Below are positions 11,426-26,190 of a stretch of 64,000 nt of DNA, piece after piece. The notes beneath the pieces were generated by a model. The model did not search any database, was not told where the DNA came from, and worked only from the letters and a program-made list of their open reading frames with translations. The first letter of the stretch is position 1. Every line of letters begins with the position of its first letter. The stretch spans positions 1-64,000 of the forward strand of contig JAYJMR010000101.1 of the NCBI GenBank assembly GCA_037074705.1, in the 5' to 3' direction. A program made the position numbers and the translations under genes. The stretch is from Zhengitettix transpicula. Lineage: Eukaryota; Arthropoda; Insecta; Orthoptera; Tetrigidae.

Positions 11426-13621
11426 TTAATTATATTAATAGATTAAGATTTTAGAAGTGCAGGTTTGAGTAATTTTTATAAAGAACGTGTCATTTATTAT
11501 GAAATAAGACTTTGTTATTTTTAGTTTCTTGGTTGGTGAAATTCCAAACTTGTCGTCGAAACGTCGAAATATTTTCATATATTAATTAATATTAATAGAT
11601 TAAGATTTTAGAAGTGCAAGTTTGAGTAATTTTGATAAAGAACGTGTCATTTATTATGAAATAAGACTTTGTTATTTTTAGTTTCTTGGTTGGTGAAATT
11701 CCAAACTTGTCGTCGAAACGTCGAAATATTGCGATATATTAATTATATTAATAGATTAAGATTTTAGAAGTGCAGGTTTGAGTAATTTTTATCAAGAACG
11801 TGTTATTTATTATGAAATAAGACTTTGTTATTTTTAGTTTCTTGGTTGGTGAAATTCCAAACTTGTCGTCGAAACGTCGAAATATTGCGATATATTAATT
11901 AATATTAATAGATTAAGATTTTAGAAGTGCAGGTTTGAGTAATTTTTATAAAGAACGTGTCATTTATTATGAAATAAGACTTTGTTATTTTTAGATTCTT
12001 GGTTGGTGAAATTCCAAAGTTGTCGTCGAAACGTCGAAATATTATCATATATTAATTAATATTAATAGATTAAGATTTTAGAAGTGAAGGTTTGAGTAAT
12101 TTTTATAAAGAACGTGTCATTTATTATGAAATAAGACTTTGTTATTTATAGATTCTTGGTTGATGAAATTCCAAACTTGTCGTCGAAACGTCGAAATATT
12201 ATCATATATTAATTAATATTAATAGATTAAGATTTTAGAAGTGCAGGTTTGAGTAATTTTTATAAAGAACGTGTCATTTATTATGAAATAAGACTTTGTT
12301 ATTTTTAGTTTCTTGGTTGGTGAAATTCCAAACTTGTCGTCGAAACGTCGAAATATTATCATATATTAATTAATATTAATAGATTAAGATTTTAGAAGTG
12401 CAGGTTTGAGTAATTTTTATAAAGAACGTGTCATTTATTATGAAATAAGACTTTGTTATTTTTAGTTTCTTGGTTGGTGAAATTCCAAACTTGTCGTCGA
12501 AACGTCGAAATATTGCGATATATTAATTAATATTAATAGATTAAGATTTTTAAAGTGCAGGTTTGAGTAATTTTTATATAGAACGTGTCATTTATTATGA
12601 AATAAGACTTTGTTATTTATAGATTCTTGGTTGGTGAAATTCCAAACTTGTCGTCGAAACGTCGAAATATTATCATATATTAATTAATATTAATAGATTA
12701 AGATTTTAGAAGTGCAGGTTTGAGTAATTTTTATAAAGAACGTGTCATTTATTATGAAATAAGACTTTGTTATTTTTAGTTTCTTTGTTGGTGTAATTCC
12801 AAACTTGTCGTCGAAACGTCGAAATATTGCGATATATTAATTAATATTAATAGATTAAGATTTTAGAAGTGCAGGTTTAAGTAATTTTTATAAAGAACGT
12901 GGCATTTATTATGAAATAAGACTTTGTTATTTTTAGTTTCTTGGTTGGTGAAATTCCAAACTTGTCGTCGAAACGTCGAAATATTATCATATATTAATTA
13001 ATATTTATAGATTAAGATTTTAGAAGTGCAGGTTTGAGTAATTTTTATTAAGTACGTGTCATTTATTATGAAATAAGACTTTGTTATTTTTAGTTTCTTG
13101 GTTGGTGAAATTCCAAACTTGTCGTCGAAACGACGAAAAATTGCGATATATTAATTAATATTAATAGATTAAGATTTTAAAAATGCAGGTTTGAGTAATT
13201 TTTATAAAGAACGTGTCATTTATTATGAAATAAGACTTTGTTATTTTTAGTTTCTTGGTTGGTGAAATTCCAAACTTGTCGTCGAAACGTCGAAATATTA
13301 TCATATATTAATTAATATTAATAGATTAAGATTTAAAAAGTGCAGGTTTGAGTAATTTTTATAAACAACGTGTCATTTATTATGAAATAAGACTTTGTTA
13401 TTTTTAGTTTCTTGGTTGGTGAAATTCCAAACTTGTCGTCGAAACGTCAAAATATTATCATATATTAATTGATATTAATAGATTAAGATTTTAAAAGTGC
13501 AGGTTTGAGTAATTTTTATAAAGAACGTGTCATTTATTATGAAATAAGACTTTGTTATTTTTAGTTTCTTGGTTGGTGAAATTCCAAACTTGTCGTCGAA
13601 ACGTCGAAATATTGCGATATA
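11426..13621 (+). repeat. 14-monomer higher-order repeat, copy B
   Basis: Matching markers lie at 11426, 11791, 12081, 12547, 12898, 13050, near 13125 and 13361. The copy ends where the expected TTAATTATAT marker is replaced by the normal tail near 13616. The similarity to copy A, including rare shared variants, shows recent duplication of the whole 14-monomer block. The right half also matches the segment at about 2510-3590, so part of the block is an older repeat. Confidence 0.92.
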
Positions 13622-16000
13622 TTAATTAATATTAATAGATTAAGATTTTAGAAGTGCAGGTTTGAGTAATTTTTATAAAGAACGTGTCATTTATTATGAA
13701 ATAAGACTTTGTTATTTTTAGTTTCTTGGTTGGTGAAATTCCAAACTTGTCGTCGAAACGTCGAAATATTGCGATATATTAATTAATATTAATAGATTAA
13801 GATTTTAGAAGTGCAGGTTTGAGTAATTTTTATAAAGAACGTGTCATTTATTATTAAATAAGTCTTTGTTATTTTTAGTTTCTTGGTTGGTGAAATTCCA
13901 AACTTGTCGTCGAAACGTCGTAATATTATCATATATTAATTAATATTAATAGATTAAGATTTTAGAAGTGCAGGTTTGAGTAATTTTTATAAAGAACGTG
14001 TCATTTATTATGAAATAAGACTTTGTTGTTTTTAGTTTCTTGGTTGGTGAAATTCCAAACTTGTCGTCGAAACGTCGAAATATTATCATATATTAATTAA
14101 TACTAATAGATTAAGATTTTAGAAGTGCAGAATTGAGTAATTTTTATAAAGAACGTGTCATTTATTATGAAATAAGACTTTGTTATTTTTAGTTTCTTGG
14201 TTGGTGAAATTCCAAACTTGTCGTCGAAACGTCGAAATATTATCATATATTAATTAATATTAATAGATTAAGATTTTAGAAGTGCAGGTTTGAGTAATTT
14301 TTATAAAGAACGTGTCATTTATTATGAAATAAGACTTTGTTATTTTTAGTTTCTTGGTTGGTGAAATTCCAAACTTGTCGTCGAAAAGTCAAAATATTAT
14401 CATATATTAATTAATATTAATAGATTAAGATTTTAGAAGTGCAGGTTTGAGTAATTTTTATAAAGAACGAATCATTTATTATGAAATAAGACTTTGTTAT
14501 TTTTAGTTTCTTGGTTGGTGAAATTCCAAACTTGTCGTCCAAACGTCGAAATATTATGATATATTAATTAATATTAATAGATTAAGATTTTAGAAGTGCA
14601 GGTTTGAGTAATTTTTATAAAGAACGAATCATTTATTATGAAATAAGACTTTGTTATTTTTAGTTTCTTGGTTGGTGAAATTCCAAACTTGTCGTCGAAA
14701 CGTCGAAATATTATCATATATTAATTAATATTAATAGATTAAGATTTTAGAAGTGCAGGTTTGAGTAATTTTTATAAAGAACGAATCATTTATTATGAAA
14801 TAAGACTTTGTTATTTTTAGTTTCTTGGTTCGTGAAATTCCAAACTTGTCGTCGAAACGTCAAAATATTACGATATATTAATTAATATTAATAGATTAAG
14901 ATTTTAGAAGTGCAGGTTTGAGGAATTTTTATAAAGAACGAGTCATTTATTATGAAATAAGACTTTGTTATTTTTAGTTTCTTGGTTGGTGAAATTCCAA
15001 ACTTGTCGTCGAAACGTCGAAATATTACGATATATTAATTAATATTAAAAAATTAAGATTTTAGAAGTGCAGGTTTAAGTAATTTTTATAAAGAACGAAT
15101 CATTTATTATGAAATAAGACTTTGTTATTTATAGTTTCTTGGTTGGTGAAATTCCAAACTTGTCGTCGAAACGTCGAAATATTACGATATATTAATTAAT
15201 ATTAATAGATTAAGATTTTAGAAGTGCAGGTTTGAGTAATTTTTATAAAGAACGAATCATTTATTATTAAATAAGACTTTGTTATTTTTAGTTTCTTGGT
15301 TGGTGAAATTCCAAACTTGTCGTCGAAACGTCGAAATATTATGATATATTAATTAATATTAATAGATTAAGATTTTAGAAGTGCAGGTTTGAGTAATTTT
15401 TATAAAGAACGTGTCATTTATTAAGAAATAAGACTTTGTTATTTTTAGTATCTTGGTTGGTGAAATTCCAAACTTGTTGCCGAAACGTCGAAATATTGCG
15501 ATATATTAATTAATATTAATAGATTAAGATTTTAGAAGTGCAGGTTTGAGTAATTTTTATAAAGAACGTGTCATTTATTATTAAATAAGACTTTGTTATT
15601 TTTAGTTTCTTGGTTGGTGAAATTCCAAACTTGTCGTCGAAACGTCGAAATATTATCATATATTAATTAATATTAATAGATTAAGATTTTAGAAGTGCAG
15701 GTTTGAGTAATTTTTATAAAGAACGTGTCATTTATTATGAAATAAGACATTGTTATTTTTAGTTTCTTGGTTGGTGAAATTCCAAACTTGTCGTCGAAAC
15801 GTCAAAATATTATCATATATTAATTAATATTAATAGATTAAGATTTTAGAAGTGCAGGTTTGAGTAATTTTTATAAAGAACGAATCATTTATTATGAAAT
15901 AAGACTTTGTTATTTTTAGTTTCTTGGTTGGTGAAATTCCAAACTTGTCGTCCAAACGTCGCAATATTATGATATATTAATTAATATTAATAGATTAAGA
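12550..16000 (+). repeat. Segment paralogous to about 2510-5950 (offset about 10.04-10.19 kb)
   Basis: Markers ATATAGAACG (2541 and 12577), ATAAACAACG (3325 and 13361), CAGAATTGAG (3931 and 14125), GTCC core variant (4341 and 14535), TTGGTTCG (4631 and 14825) and the GTCC plus CGCAAT variant (5910 and 15948) are in the same order. The offset is 10,036-10,038 bp at the left and right markers and 10,194 bp in the middle, i.e. 64 monomers with one monomer gained and lost again. This is a larger and older duplication than the 14-mer pair. Confidence 0.8.
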
Positions 16001-18655
16001 TTTTAGAAGTGCAGGTTTGAGTAATTTTTATAAAGAACGAATCATTTATTATGAAATAAGACTTTGTTATTTTTACTTTCTTGGTTGGTGAAATTCCAAA
16101 CTTGTCTTCGAAACGTCGAAATATTATCATATATTAATTAATATTAATAGATTAAGATTTTAGAAGTGCAGGTTTGAGTAATTTTTATAAAGAACGAATC
16201 ATTTATTATGAAATAAGACTTTGTTATTTTTAGTTTCTTGGTTCGTGAAATTCCAAACTTGTCGTCGAAACGTCGAAATATTATCATATATTAATTAATA
16301 TTAATAGATTAAGATTTTAGAAGTGCAGGTTTGAGTAATTTTTATAAAGAACGAATCATTTATTATGAAATAAGACTTTGTTATTTATAGTTTCTTGGTT
16401 GGTGAAATTCCAAACTTGTCGTCGAAACGTCGAAATATTACGATATATTAATTAATATTAATAGATTAAGATTTTAGAAGTGCAGGTTTGAGTAATTTTT
16501 ATAAAGAACGAATCATTTATTATTAAATAAGACTTTGTTATTTTTAGTTTCTTGGTTGGTGAAATTCCAAACTTGTTGTCGAAACGTCGAAATATTATGA
16601 TATATTAATTAATATTAATAGATTAAGATTTTAGAAGTGCAGGTTTGAGTAATTTTTATAAAGAACGTGTCATTTATTATGAAATAAGACTTTGTTATTT
16701 TTAGTATCTTGGTTGGTGAAATTCCAAACTTGTTGCCGAAACGTCGAAATATTACGATATATTAATTAATATTTATAGATTAAGATTTTAGAAGTGCTGG
16801 TTTGAGTAATTTTTATAAAGAACGAATCATTTATTATGAAATAAGACTTTGTTATTTATAGTTTCTTGGTTGGTGAAATTCCAAACTTGTCGTCGAAACG
16901 TCGAAATATTACGATATATATTAATTAATATTAATAGATTAAGATTTTAGAAGTGCAGGTTTGAGTAATTTTTATAAAGAACGAATCATTTATTATGAAA
17001 TAAGACTTTGTTATTTATAGTTTCTTGGTTGGTGAAATTCCAAACTTGTTGCCGAAACGTCGAAATATTGCGATATATTAATTAATATTAATAGATTAAG
17101 ATTTTAGAAGTGCTGGTTTGAGTAATTTTTATAAAGAACGAATCATTTATTATGAAATAAGACTTTGTTATTTATAGTTTCTTGGTTGGTGAAATTCCAA
17201 ACTTGTCGTCGAAACGTCGAAATATTACGATATATTAATTAATATTAATAGATTAAGATTTTAGAAGTGCAGGTTTGAGTAATTTTTATAAAGAACGTGT
17301 CATTTATTATGAAATAAGACTTTGTTATTTTTAGATTCTTGGTTGGTGAAATTCCAAACTTGTCGTCGAAACGTCGAAATATTACGATGTATTAATTAAT
17401 ATTAATAGATTAAGATTTTAGAAGTGCAGGTTTGAGTAATTTTTATAAAGAACGTGTCATTTATTATGAAATAAGACTTTGTTATTTTTAGATTCTGGGT
17501 TGGTGAAATTCCAAACTTGTCGTCGAAACGTCGAAATATTACGATATATTAATTAATATTAATAGATTAAGATTTTAGAAGTGCAGGTTTGAGTTTTTTT
17601 TATAAAGATCGTGTCATTTATTATGAAATAAGACTTTGTTATTTTTAGATTCTTGGTTGGTGAAATTCCAAACTTGTCGTCGAAACGTCAAAATATTATG
17701 ATATATTAATTAATATTAATAGATTAAGATTTTAGAAGTGCAGGTTTGAGTAATTTTCATAAAGAACGTATAATTTATTATGAAATAAGACTTTGTTATT
17801 TGAAGATTCTTGGTTGTTGATATTCCAAACTTGTCGTCGAAACGTCGAAATATTACGAAATATTAATTAATATTAATGGATTAAGATTTTAGAAGTGCTG
17901 GTTTGAGTAATTTTTATAAAGAACGAGTCATTTATTATGAAATAAGACTTTGTTATTTGAAAATTCTTGGTTGGTGAAATTCCAAACTTGTCGTCGAAAC
18001 GTCGAAATATTGGGATATATTAATTAATATTAATAGATTAAGATTTTAGAAGTGCAGGTTTGAGTAATTTTTATAAAGAACGAGTCATTTATTATGAAAT
18101 AAGACTTTGTTATTTGAAGATTCTTGGTTGGTGAAATTCCAAACTTGTCGTCGAAACGTCGAAATATTACGATATATTAATTAATATTAATGGATTAAGA
18201 TTTTAGAAGTGCTGGTTTGAGTAATTTTAATAAAGAACGAGTCATTTATTATGAAATAAGACTTTGTTATTTGAAGATTCTTGGTTGGTGAAATTCCAAA
18301 CTTGTCTTCGAAACGTCGAAATATTGGGATATATTAATTAATATTAATGAATTAAGATTTTAGAAGTGCAGGTTTGACTAATTTTTATAAAGAACGAGTC
18401 ATTTATTATGAAATAAGACTTTGTTATTTGAAGATTCTTGGTTGGTGAAATTCCAAACTTGTCTTCAAACGTCGAAATATTGGGATATATTAATTAATAT
18501 TAATGAATTAAGATTTTAGAAGTGCAGGTTTGACTAATTTTTTTAAAGAACGAGTCATTTATTATGAAATAAGACTTTGTTATTTGAAGATTCTTGGTTG
18601 GTGAAATTCCAAACTTGTCGTCGAAACGTCGAAATATTACGATATATTAATTAAT
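15200..18655 (+). repeat. 22-monomer higher-order repeat, copy 1
   Basis: Markers TTAAGAAATA (15421), GTCC plus CGCAAT (15948), several TTGCCG copies, GATTCTGGG (17491) and TGGTTGTTGA (17811) recur 3,455 bp further on, equal to 22 monomers plus 1 bp. The block starts with AA(49-50) TTTAGT/TATAGT monomers and changes to TGAAGA monomers near 17780, so each higher-order unit contains both major subfamilies in fixed order. The start is approximate. Confidence 0.85.
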
Positions 18656-21600
18656 ATTAATAGATTAAGATTTTAGAAGTGCAGGTTTGAGTAATTTTTA
18701 TAAAGAACGAATCATTTATTATTAAATAAAACTTTGTTATTTTTAGTTTCTTGGTTGGTGAAATTCCAAACTTGTCGTCGAAACGTCGAAATATTATGAT
18801 ATATTAATTAATATTAATAGATTAAGATTTTAGAAGTGCAGGTTTGAGTAATTTTTATAAAGAACGTGTAATTTATTAAGAAATAAGACTTTGTTATTTT
18901 TAGTATCTTGGTTGGTGAAATTCCAAACTTGTTGCCGAAACGTCGAAATATTGCGATATATTAATTAATATTAATAGATTAAGATTTTAGAAGTGCAGGT
19001 TTGAGTAATTTTTATAAAGAACGTGTCATTTATTATTAAATAAGACTTTGTTATTTTTAGTTTCTTGGTTGGTGAAATTCCAAACTTGTCGTCGAAACGT
19101 CGAAATATTATCATATATTAATTAATATTAATAGATTAAGATTTTAGAAGTGCAGGTTTGAGTAATTTTTATAAAGAACGTGTCATTTATTATGAAATAA
19201 GACTTTGTTATTTTTAGTTTCTTGGTTGGTGAAATTCCAAACTTGTCGTCGAAACGTCAAAATATTATCATATATTAATTAATATTAATAGATTAAGATT
19301 TTAGAAGTGCAGGTTTGAGTAATTTTTATAAAGAACGAATCATTTATTATGAAATAAGACTTTGTTATTTTTAGTTTCTTGGTTGGTGAAATTCCAAACT
19401 TGTCGTCCAAACGTCGCAATATTATGATATATTAATTAATATTAATAGATTAAGATTTTAGAAGTGCAGGTTTGAGTAATTTTTATAAAGAACGAATCAT
19501 TTATTATGAAATAAGACTTTGTTATTTTTAGTTTCTTGGTTTGTGAAATTCCAAAACTTGTCTTCGAAACGTCGAAATATTATCATATATTAATTAATAT
19601 TAATAGATTAAGATTTTAGAAGTGCAGGTTTGAGTAATTTTTATAAAGAACGAATCATTTATTATGAAATAAGACTTTGTTATTTTTAGTTTCTTGGTTC
19701 GTGAAATTCCAAACTTGTCGTCGAAACGTCGAAATATTATCATATATTAATTAATATTAATAGATTAAGATTTTAGAAGTGCAGGTTTGAGTAATTTTCA
19801 TAAAGAACGAATCATTTATTATGAAATAAGACTTTGTTATTTTTAGTTTCTTGGTTGGTGAAATTCCAAACTTGTCGTCGAAACGTCGAAATATTACGAT
19901 ATATTAATTAATATTAATAGATTAGGATTTTAGAAGTGCTGGTTTGAGTAATTTTTATAAAGAACGAATCATTTATTATGAAATAAGACTTTGTTATTTA
20001 TAGTTTCTTGGTTGGTGAAATTCCAAACTTGTCGTCGAAACGTCGAAATATTACGATATATTAATTAATATTAATAGATTAAGATTTTAGAAGTGCAGGT
20101 TTGAGTAATTTTTATAAAGAACGAATCATTTATTATTAAATAAGACTTTGTTATTTTTAGTTTTTGGTTGGTGAAATTCCAAACTTGTTGCCGAAACGTC
20201 GAAATATTACGATATATTAATTAATATTTATAGATTAAGATTTTAGAAGTGCTGGTTTGAGTAATTTTTATAAAGAACGAATCATTTATTATGAAATAAG
20301 ACTTTGTTATTTATAGTTTCTTGGTTGGTGAAATTCCAAACTTGTCGTCGAAACATCGAAATATTACGATATATATTAATTAATATTAATAGATTAAGAT
20401 TTTAGAAGTGCAGGTTTGAGTAATTTTTATAAAGAACGAATCATTTATTATGAAATAAGACTTTGTTATTTATAGTTTCTTGGTTGGTGAAATTCCAAAC
20501 TTGTTGCCGAAACGTCGAAATATTGCGATATATTAATTAATATTAATAGATTAAGATTTTAGAAGTGCTGGTTTGAGTAATTTTTATAAAGAACGAATCA
20601 TTTATTATGAAATAAGACTTTGTTATTTATGGTTTCTTGGTTGGTGAAATTCCAAACTTGTTGTCGAAACGTCGAAATATTACGATATATTAATTAATAT
20701 TAATAGATTAAGATTTTAGAAGTGCAGGTTTGAGTAATTTTTATAAAGAACGTGTCATTTATTATGAAATAAGACTTTATTATTTTTAGATTCTTGGTTG
20801 GTGAAATTCCAAACTTGTCGTCGAAACGTCGAAATATTACGATGTATTAATTAATATTAATAGATTAAGATTTTAGAAGTGCAGGTTTGAGTAATTTTTA
20901 TAAAGAACGTGTCATTTATTATGAAATAAGACTTTGTTATTTTTAGATTCTGGGTTGGTGAAATTCCAAACTTGTCGTCGAAACGTCGAAATATTACGAT
21001 ATATTAATAATTATTAATAGATTAAGATTTTAGAAGTGCAGGTTTGAGTAATTTTTATAAAGAACGTGTCATTTATTATGAAATAAGACTTTGTTTTTTT
21101 TAGATTCTTGGTTGGTGAAATTCCAAACTTGTCGTCGAAACGTCGAAATATTATGATATATTAATTAATATTAATAGATTAAGATTTTAGAAGTGCAGGT
21201 TTGAGTAATTTTCATAAAGAACGTATAATTTATTATGAAATAAGACTTTGTTATTTGAAGATTCTTGGTTGTTGAAATTCCAAACTTGTCGTCGAAACGT
21301 CGAAATATTTCGAAATATTAATTAATATTAATGGATTAAGATTTTAGAAGTGCTGGTTTGAGTAATTTTTATAAAGAACGAGTCATTTATTATGAAATAA
21401 GACTTTGTTATTTGAAAATTCTTGGTTGGTGAAATTCCAAACTTGTCGTCGAAACGTCGAAATATGGGGATATATTAATTAATATTAATAGATTAAGATT
21501 TTAGAAGTGCAGGTTTGAGTAATTTTTATAAAGAACGAGTCATTTATTATGAAATAAGACTTTGTTATTTGAAGATTCTTGGTTGGTGAAATTCCAAACT

Positions 21601-22570
21601 TGACGTCGAAACGTCGAAATATTACGATATATTAATTAATATTAATGGATTAAGATTTTAGAAGTGCTGGTTTGAGTAATTTTTATAAAGAACGAGTCAT
21701 TTATTATGAAATAAGACTTTGTTATTTGAAGATTCTTGGTTGGTGAAATTCCAAACTTGTCTTCGAAACGTCGAAATATTGGGATATATTAATTAATATT
21801 AATGAATTAAGATTTTAGAAGTGCAGGTTTGACTAATTTTTATAAAGAACTAGTCATTTATTATGAAATAAGACTTTGTTATTTGAAGATTCTTGGTTGG
21901 TAAAATTCCAAACTTGTCTTCAAACGTCGAAATATTGGGATATATTAATTAATATTAATGAATTAAGATTTTAGAAGTGCAGGTTTGACTAATTTTTATA
22001 AAGAACGAGTCATTTATTATGAAATAAGACTTTGTTATTTGAAGATTCTTGGTTGGTGAAATTCCAAACTTGTCGTCGAAACGTCGAAATATTACGATAT
22101 ATTAATTAATATTAATAGATTAAGATTTTAGAAGTGCAGGTTTGACTAATTTTTATAAAGAACGAGTCATTTATTATGAAATAAGACTTTGTTATTTGAA
22201 GATTCTTGGTTGGTGAAATTCCAAACTTGTCGTCGAAACGTCGAAATATTACGATATATTAATTAATATTAATAGATTAAGATTTTAGAAGTGCAGGTTT
22301 GAGTAATTTTTATAAAGAACGAGTCATTTATTATGAAATAAGACTTTGTTATTTGAAGATTCTTGGTTGGTGAAATTCCAAACTTGTCGTCGAAACGTCG
22401 AAATATTACGATATATTAATTAATATTAATAGATTAAGATTTTAGATGTGCAGGTTTGACTAATTTTTATAAAGAACGTTTCATTTATTATGAAATAAGA
22501 CTTTGTTATTTGAAGATTCTTGGTTGGTGAAATTCCAAACTTGTCGTCGAAACATCGAAATATTGGGATA
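18656..22570 (+). repeat. 22-23-monomer higher-order repeat, copy 2
   Basis: Markers lie at 18876, 19403, 20946 and 21266, matching copy 1 at +3,455 bp. The same order continues into copy 3 at +3,612 bp. Near 22140-22570 additional GAC(29-30 variant) monomers follow, ending with the GAACGTTTC marker at 22474. One copy near 19556 has an extra A in CCAAAACTTG, and position 21465 shows ATATGGGGATAT. Confidence 0.85.
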
Positions 22571-25500
22571 TATTAATTAATATTAATAGATTAAGATTTT
22601 AGAAGTGCAGAATTGAGTAATTTTTATAAAGAACGTGTCATTTATTATGAAATAAGACTTTGTTATTTTTAGTTTCTTGGTTGGTGAAATTCCAAACTTG
22701 TCGTCGAAACGTCGAAATATTATCATATATTAATTAATATTAATAGATTAAGATTTTAGAAGTGCAGGTTTGAGTAATTTTTATAAAGAACGTGTCATTT
22801 ATTATGAAATAAGACTTTGTTATTTTTAGTTTCTTGGTTGGTGAAATTCCAAACTTGTCGTCGAAACGTCAAAATATTATCATATATTAATTAATATTAA
22901 TAGATTAAGATTTTAGAAGTGCAGGTTTGAGTAATTTTTATAAAGAACGAATCATTTATTATGAAATAAGACTTTGTTATTTTTAATTTCTTGGTTGGTG
23001 AAATTCCAAACTTGTCGTCCAAACGTCGCAATATTATGATATATTAATTAATATTAATAGATTAAGATTTTAGAAGTGCAGGTTTGAGTAATTTTTATAA
23101 AGAACGAATCATTTATTATGAAATAAGACTTTGTTATTTTTAGTTTCTTGGTTGGTGAAATTCCAAACTTGTCTTCGAAACGTCGAAATATTATCATATA
23201 TTAATTAATATTAATAGATTAAGATTTTAGAAGTGCAGGTTTGAGTAATTTTTATAAAGAACGAATCATTTATTATGAAATAAGACTTTGTTATTTTTAG
23301 TTTCTTGGTTGGTGAAATTCCAAACTTGTCGTCGAAACGTCAAAATATTATCATATATTAATTAATATTAATAGATTAAGATTTTAGAAGTGCAGGTTTG
23401 AGTAATTTTTATAAAGAACGAATCATTTATTATGAAATAAGACTTTGTTATTTTTAGTTTCTTGGTTGGTGAAATTCCAAACTTGTCGTCCAAACGTCGA
23501 AATATTATGATATATTAATTAATATTAATAGATTAAGATTTTAGAAGTGCAGGTTTGAGTAATTTTTATAAAGAACGAATCATTTATTATGAAATAAGAC
23601 TTTGTTATTTTTAATTTCTTGGTTGGTGAAATTCCAAACTTGTCGTCGAAACGTCGAAATATTATCATATATTAATTAATATTAATAGATTAAGATTTTA
23701 GAAGTGCAGGTTTGAGTAATTTTTATAAAGAACGAATCATTTATTATGAAATAAGACTTTGTTATTTTTAGTTTCTTGGTTGGTGAAATTCCAAACTTGT
23801 CGTCGAAACGTCGAAATATTATGATATATTAATTAATATTAATAGATTAAGATTTTAGAAGTGCTGGTTTGAGTAATTTTTATAAAGAACGAATCATTTA
23901 TTATGAAATAAGACTTTGTTATTTATAGTTTCTTGGTTGGTGAAATTCCAAACTTGTCATCGAAACGTCGAAATATTACGATATATATTAATTAATATTA
24001 ATAGATTAAGATTTTAGAAGTGCAGGTTTGAGTAATTTTTATAAAGAACGAATCATTTATTATGAAATAAGACTTTGTTATTTATAGTTTCTTGGTTGGT
24101 GAAATTCCAAACTTGTTGCCGAAACGTCGAAATATTGCGATATATTAATTAATATTAATAGATTAAGATTTTAGAAGTGCTGGTTTGAGTAATTTTTATA
24201 AAGAACGAATCATTTATTATGAAATAAGACTTTGTTATTTATAGTTTCTTGGTTGGTGAAATTCCAAACTTGTCGTCGAAACGTCGAAATATTACGATAT
24301 ATTAATTAATATTAATAGATTAAGATTTTAGAAGTGCAGGTTTGAGTAATTTTTATAAAGAACGTGTCATATATTATGAAATAAGACTTTGTTATTTTTA
24401 GATTCTTGGTTGGTGAAATTCCAAACTTGTCGTCGAAACGTCGAAATATTACGATGTATTAATTAATATTAATAGATTAAGATTTTAGAAGTGCAGGTTT
24501 GAGTAATTTTTATAAAGAACGTGTCATTTATTATGAAATAAGACTTTGTTATTTTTAGATTCTGGGTTGGTGAAATTCCAAACTTGTCGTCGAAACGTCG
24601 AAATATTACGATATATTAATTAATAATAATAGATTAAGATTTTAGAAGTGCAGGTTTGAGTAATTTTTATAAAGAACGTGTCATTTATTATGAAATAAGA
24701 CTTTGTTATTTTTAGATTCTTGGTTGGTGAAATTCCAAACTTGTCGTCGAAACGTCGAAATATTATGATATATTAATTAATATTAATAGATTAAGATTTT
24801 AGAAGTGCAGGTTTGTGTAATTTTCATAAAGAACGTATAATTTATTATAATATAAGACTTTGTTATTTGAAGATTCTTGGTTGGTGAAATTCCAAACTTG
24901 TCGTCGAAACGTCGAAATATTACGAAATATTAATTAATATTAATGGATTAAGATTTTAGAAGTGCTGGTTTAAGTAATTTTTATAAAGAACGAGTCATTT
25001 ATTATGAAATAAGACTTTGTTATTTGAAGATTCTTGGTTGGTGAAATTCCAAACTTGTCGTCGAAACGTCGAAATATTGGGATATATTAATTAATATTAA
25101 TAGATTAAGATTTTAGAAGTGCAGGTTTGAGTAATTTTTATAAAGAACGAGTCACTTATTATGAAATAAGACTTTGTTATTTGAAGATTCTTGGTTGGTG
25201 AAATTCCAAACTTGTCGTCGAAACGTCGAAATATTACGATATATTAATTAATATTAATGGATTAAGATTTTAGAAGTGCTGGTTTGAGTAATTTTTATAA
25301 AGAACGAGTCATTTATTATGAAATAAGACTTTGTTATTTGAAGATTCTTGGTTGGTGAAATTCCAAACTTGTCTTCGAAACGTCGAAATATTGGGATATA
25401 TTAATTAATATTAATGAATTAAGATTTTAGAAGTGCAGGTTGGACTAATTTTTATAAAGAACGAGTCATTTATTATGAAATAAGACTTTGTTATTTGAAG

Positions 25501-26190
25501 ATTCTTGGTTGGTGAAATTCCAAACTTGTCTTCAAACGTCGAAATATTGGGATATATTAATTAATATTAATGAATTAAGATTTTAGAAGTGCAGGTTTGA
25601 CTAATTTTTATAAAGAACGAGTCATTTATTATGAAATAAGACTTTGTTATTTGAAGATTCTTATTTGGTGAAATTCCAAACTTGTCGTCGAAACGTCGAA
25701 ATATTACGATATATTAATTAATATTAATAGATTAAGATTTTAGAAGTGCAGGTTTGACTAATTTTTATAAAGAACGAGTCATTTATTATGAAATAAGACT
25801 TTGTTAATTGAAGATTCTTGGTTGGTGAAATTCCAAAATTGTCGTCGAAACGTCGAAATATTACGATATATTAATTAATATTAATAGATTAAGATTTTAG
25901 AAGTGCAGTTTTGAGTAATTTTTATTAAGAACGAGTCATTTATTATGAAATAAGACTTTGTTATTTGAAGATTCTTGGTTGGTGAAATTCCAAACTTGTC
26001 GTCGAAACGTCGAAATATTACGATATATTAATTAATATTAATAGATTAAGATTTTAGAAGTGCAGGTTTGACTAATTTTTATAAAGAACGTTTCATTTAT
26101 TATGAAATAAGACTTTGTTATTTGAAGATTCTTGGTTGGTGAAATTCCAAACTTGTCGTCGAAACGTCGAAATATTGGGATATATTAATT
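22571..26190 (+). repeat. 23-monomer higher-order repeat, copy 3
   Basis: Markers CAGAATTGAG (22605), GTCC plus CGCAAT (23015), TTGCCG (near 24115), GATTCTGGG (24558) and GAACGTTTC (26086) match copy 2 with an offset of 3,612 bp, i.e. 23 monomers plus 1 bp. The left part also repeats the GTCC variant after exactly three monomers (23015 and 23486), a small internal duplication. Confidence 0.85.
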
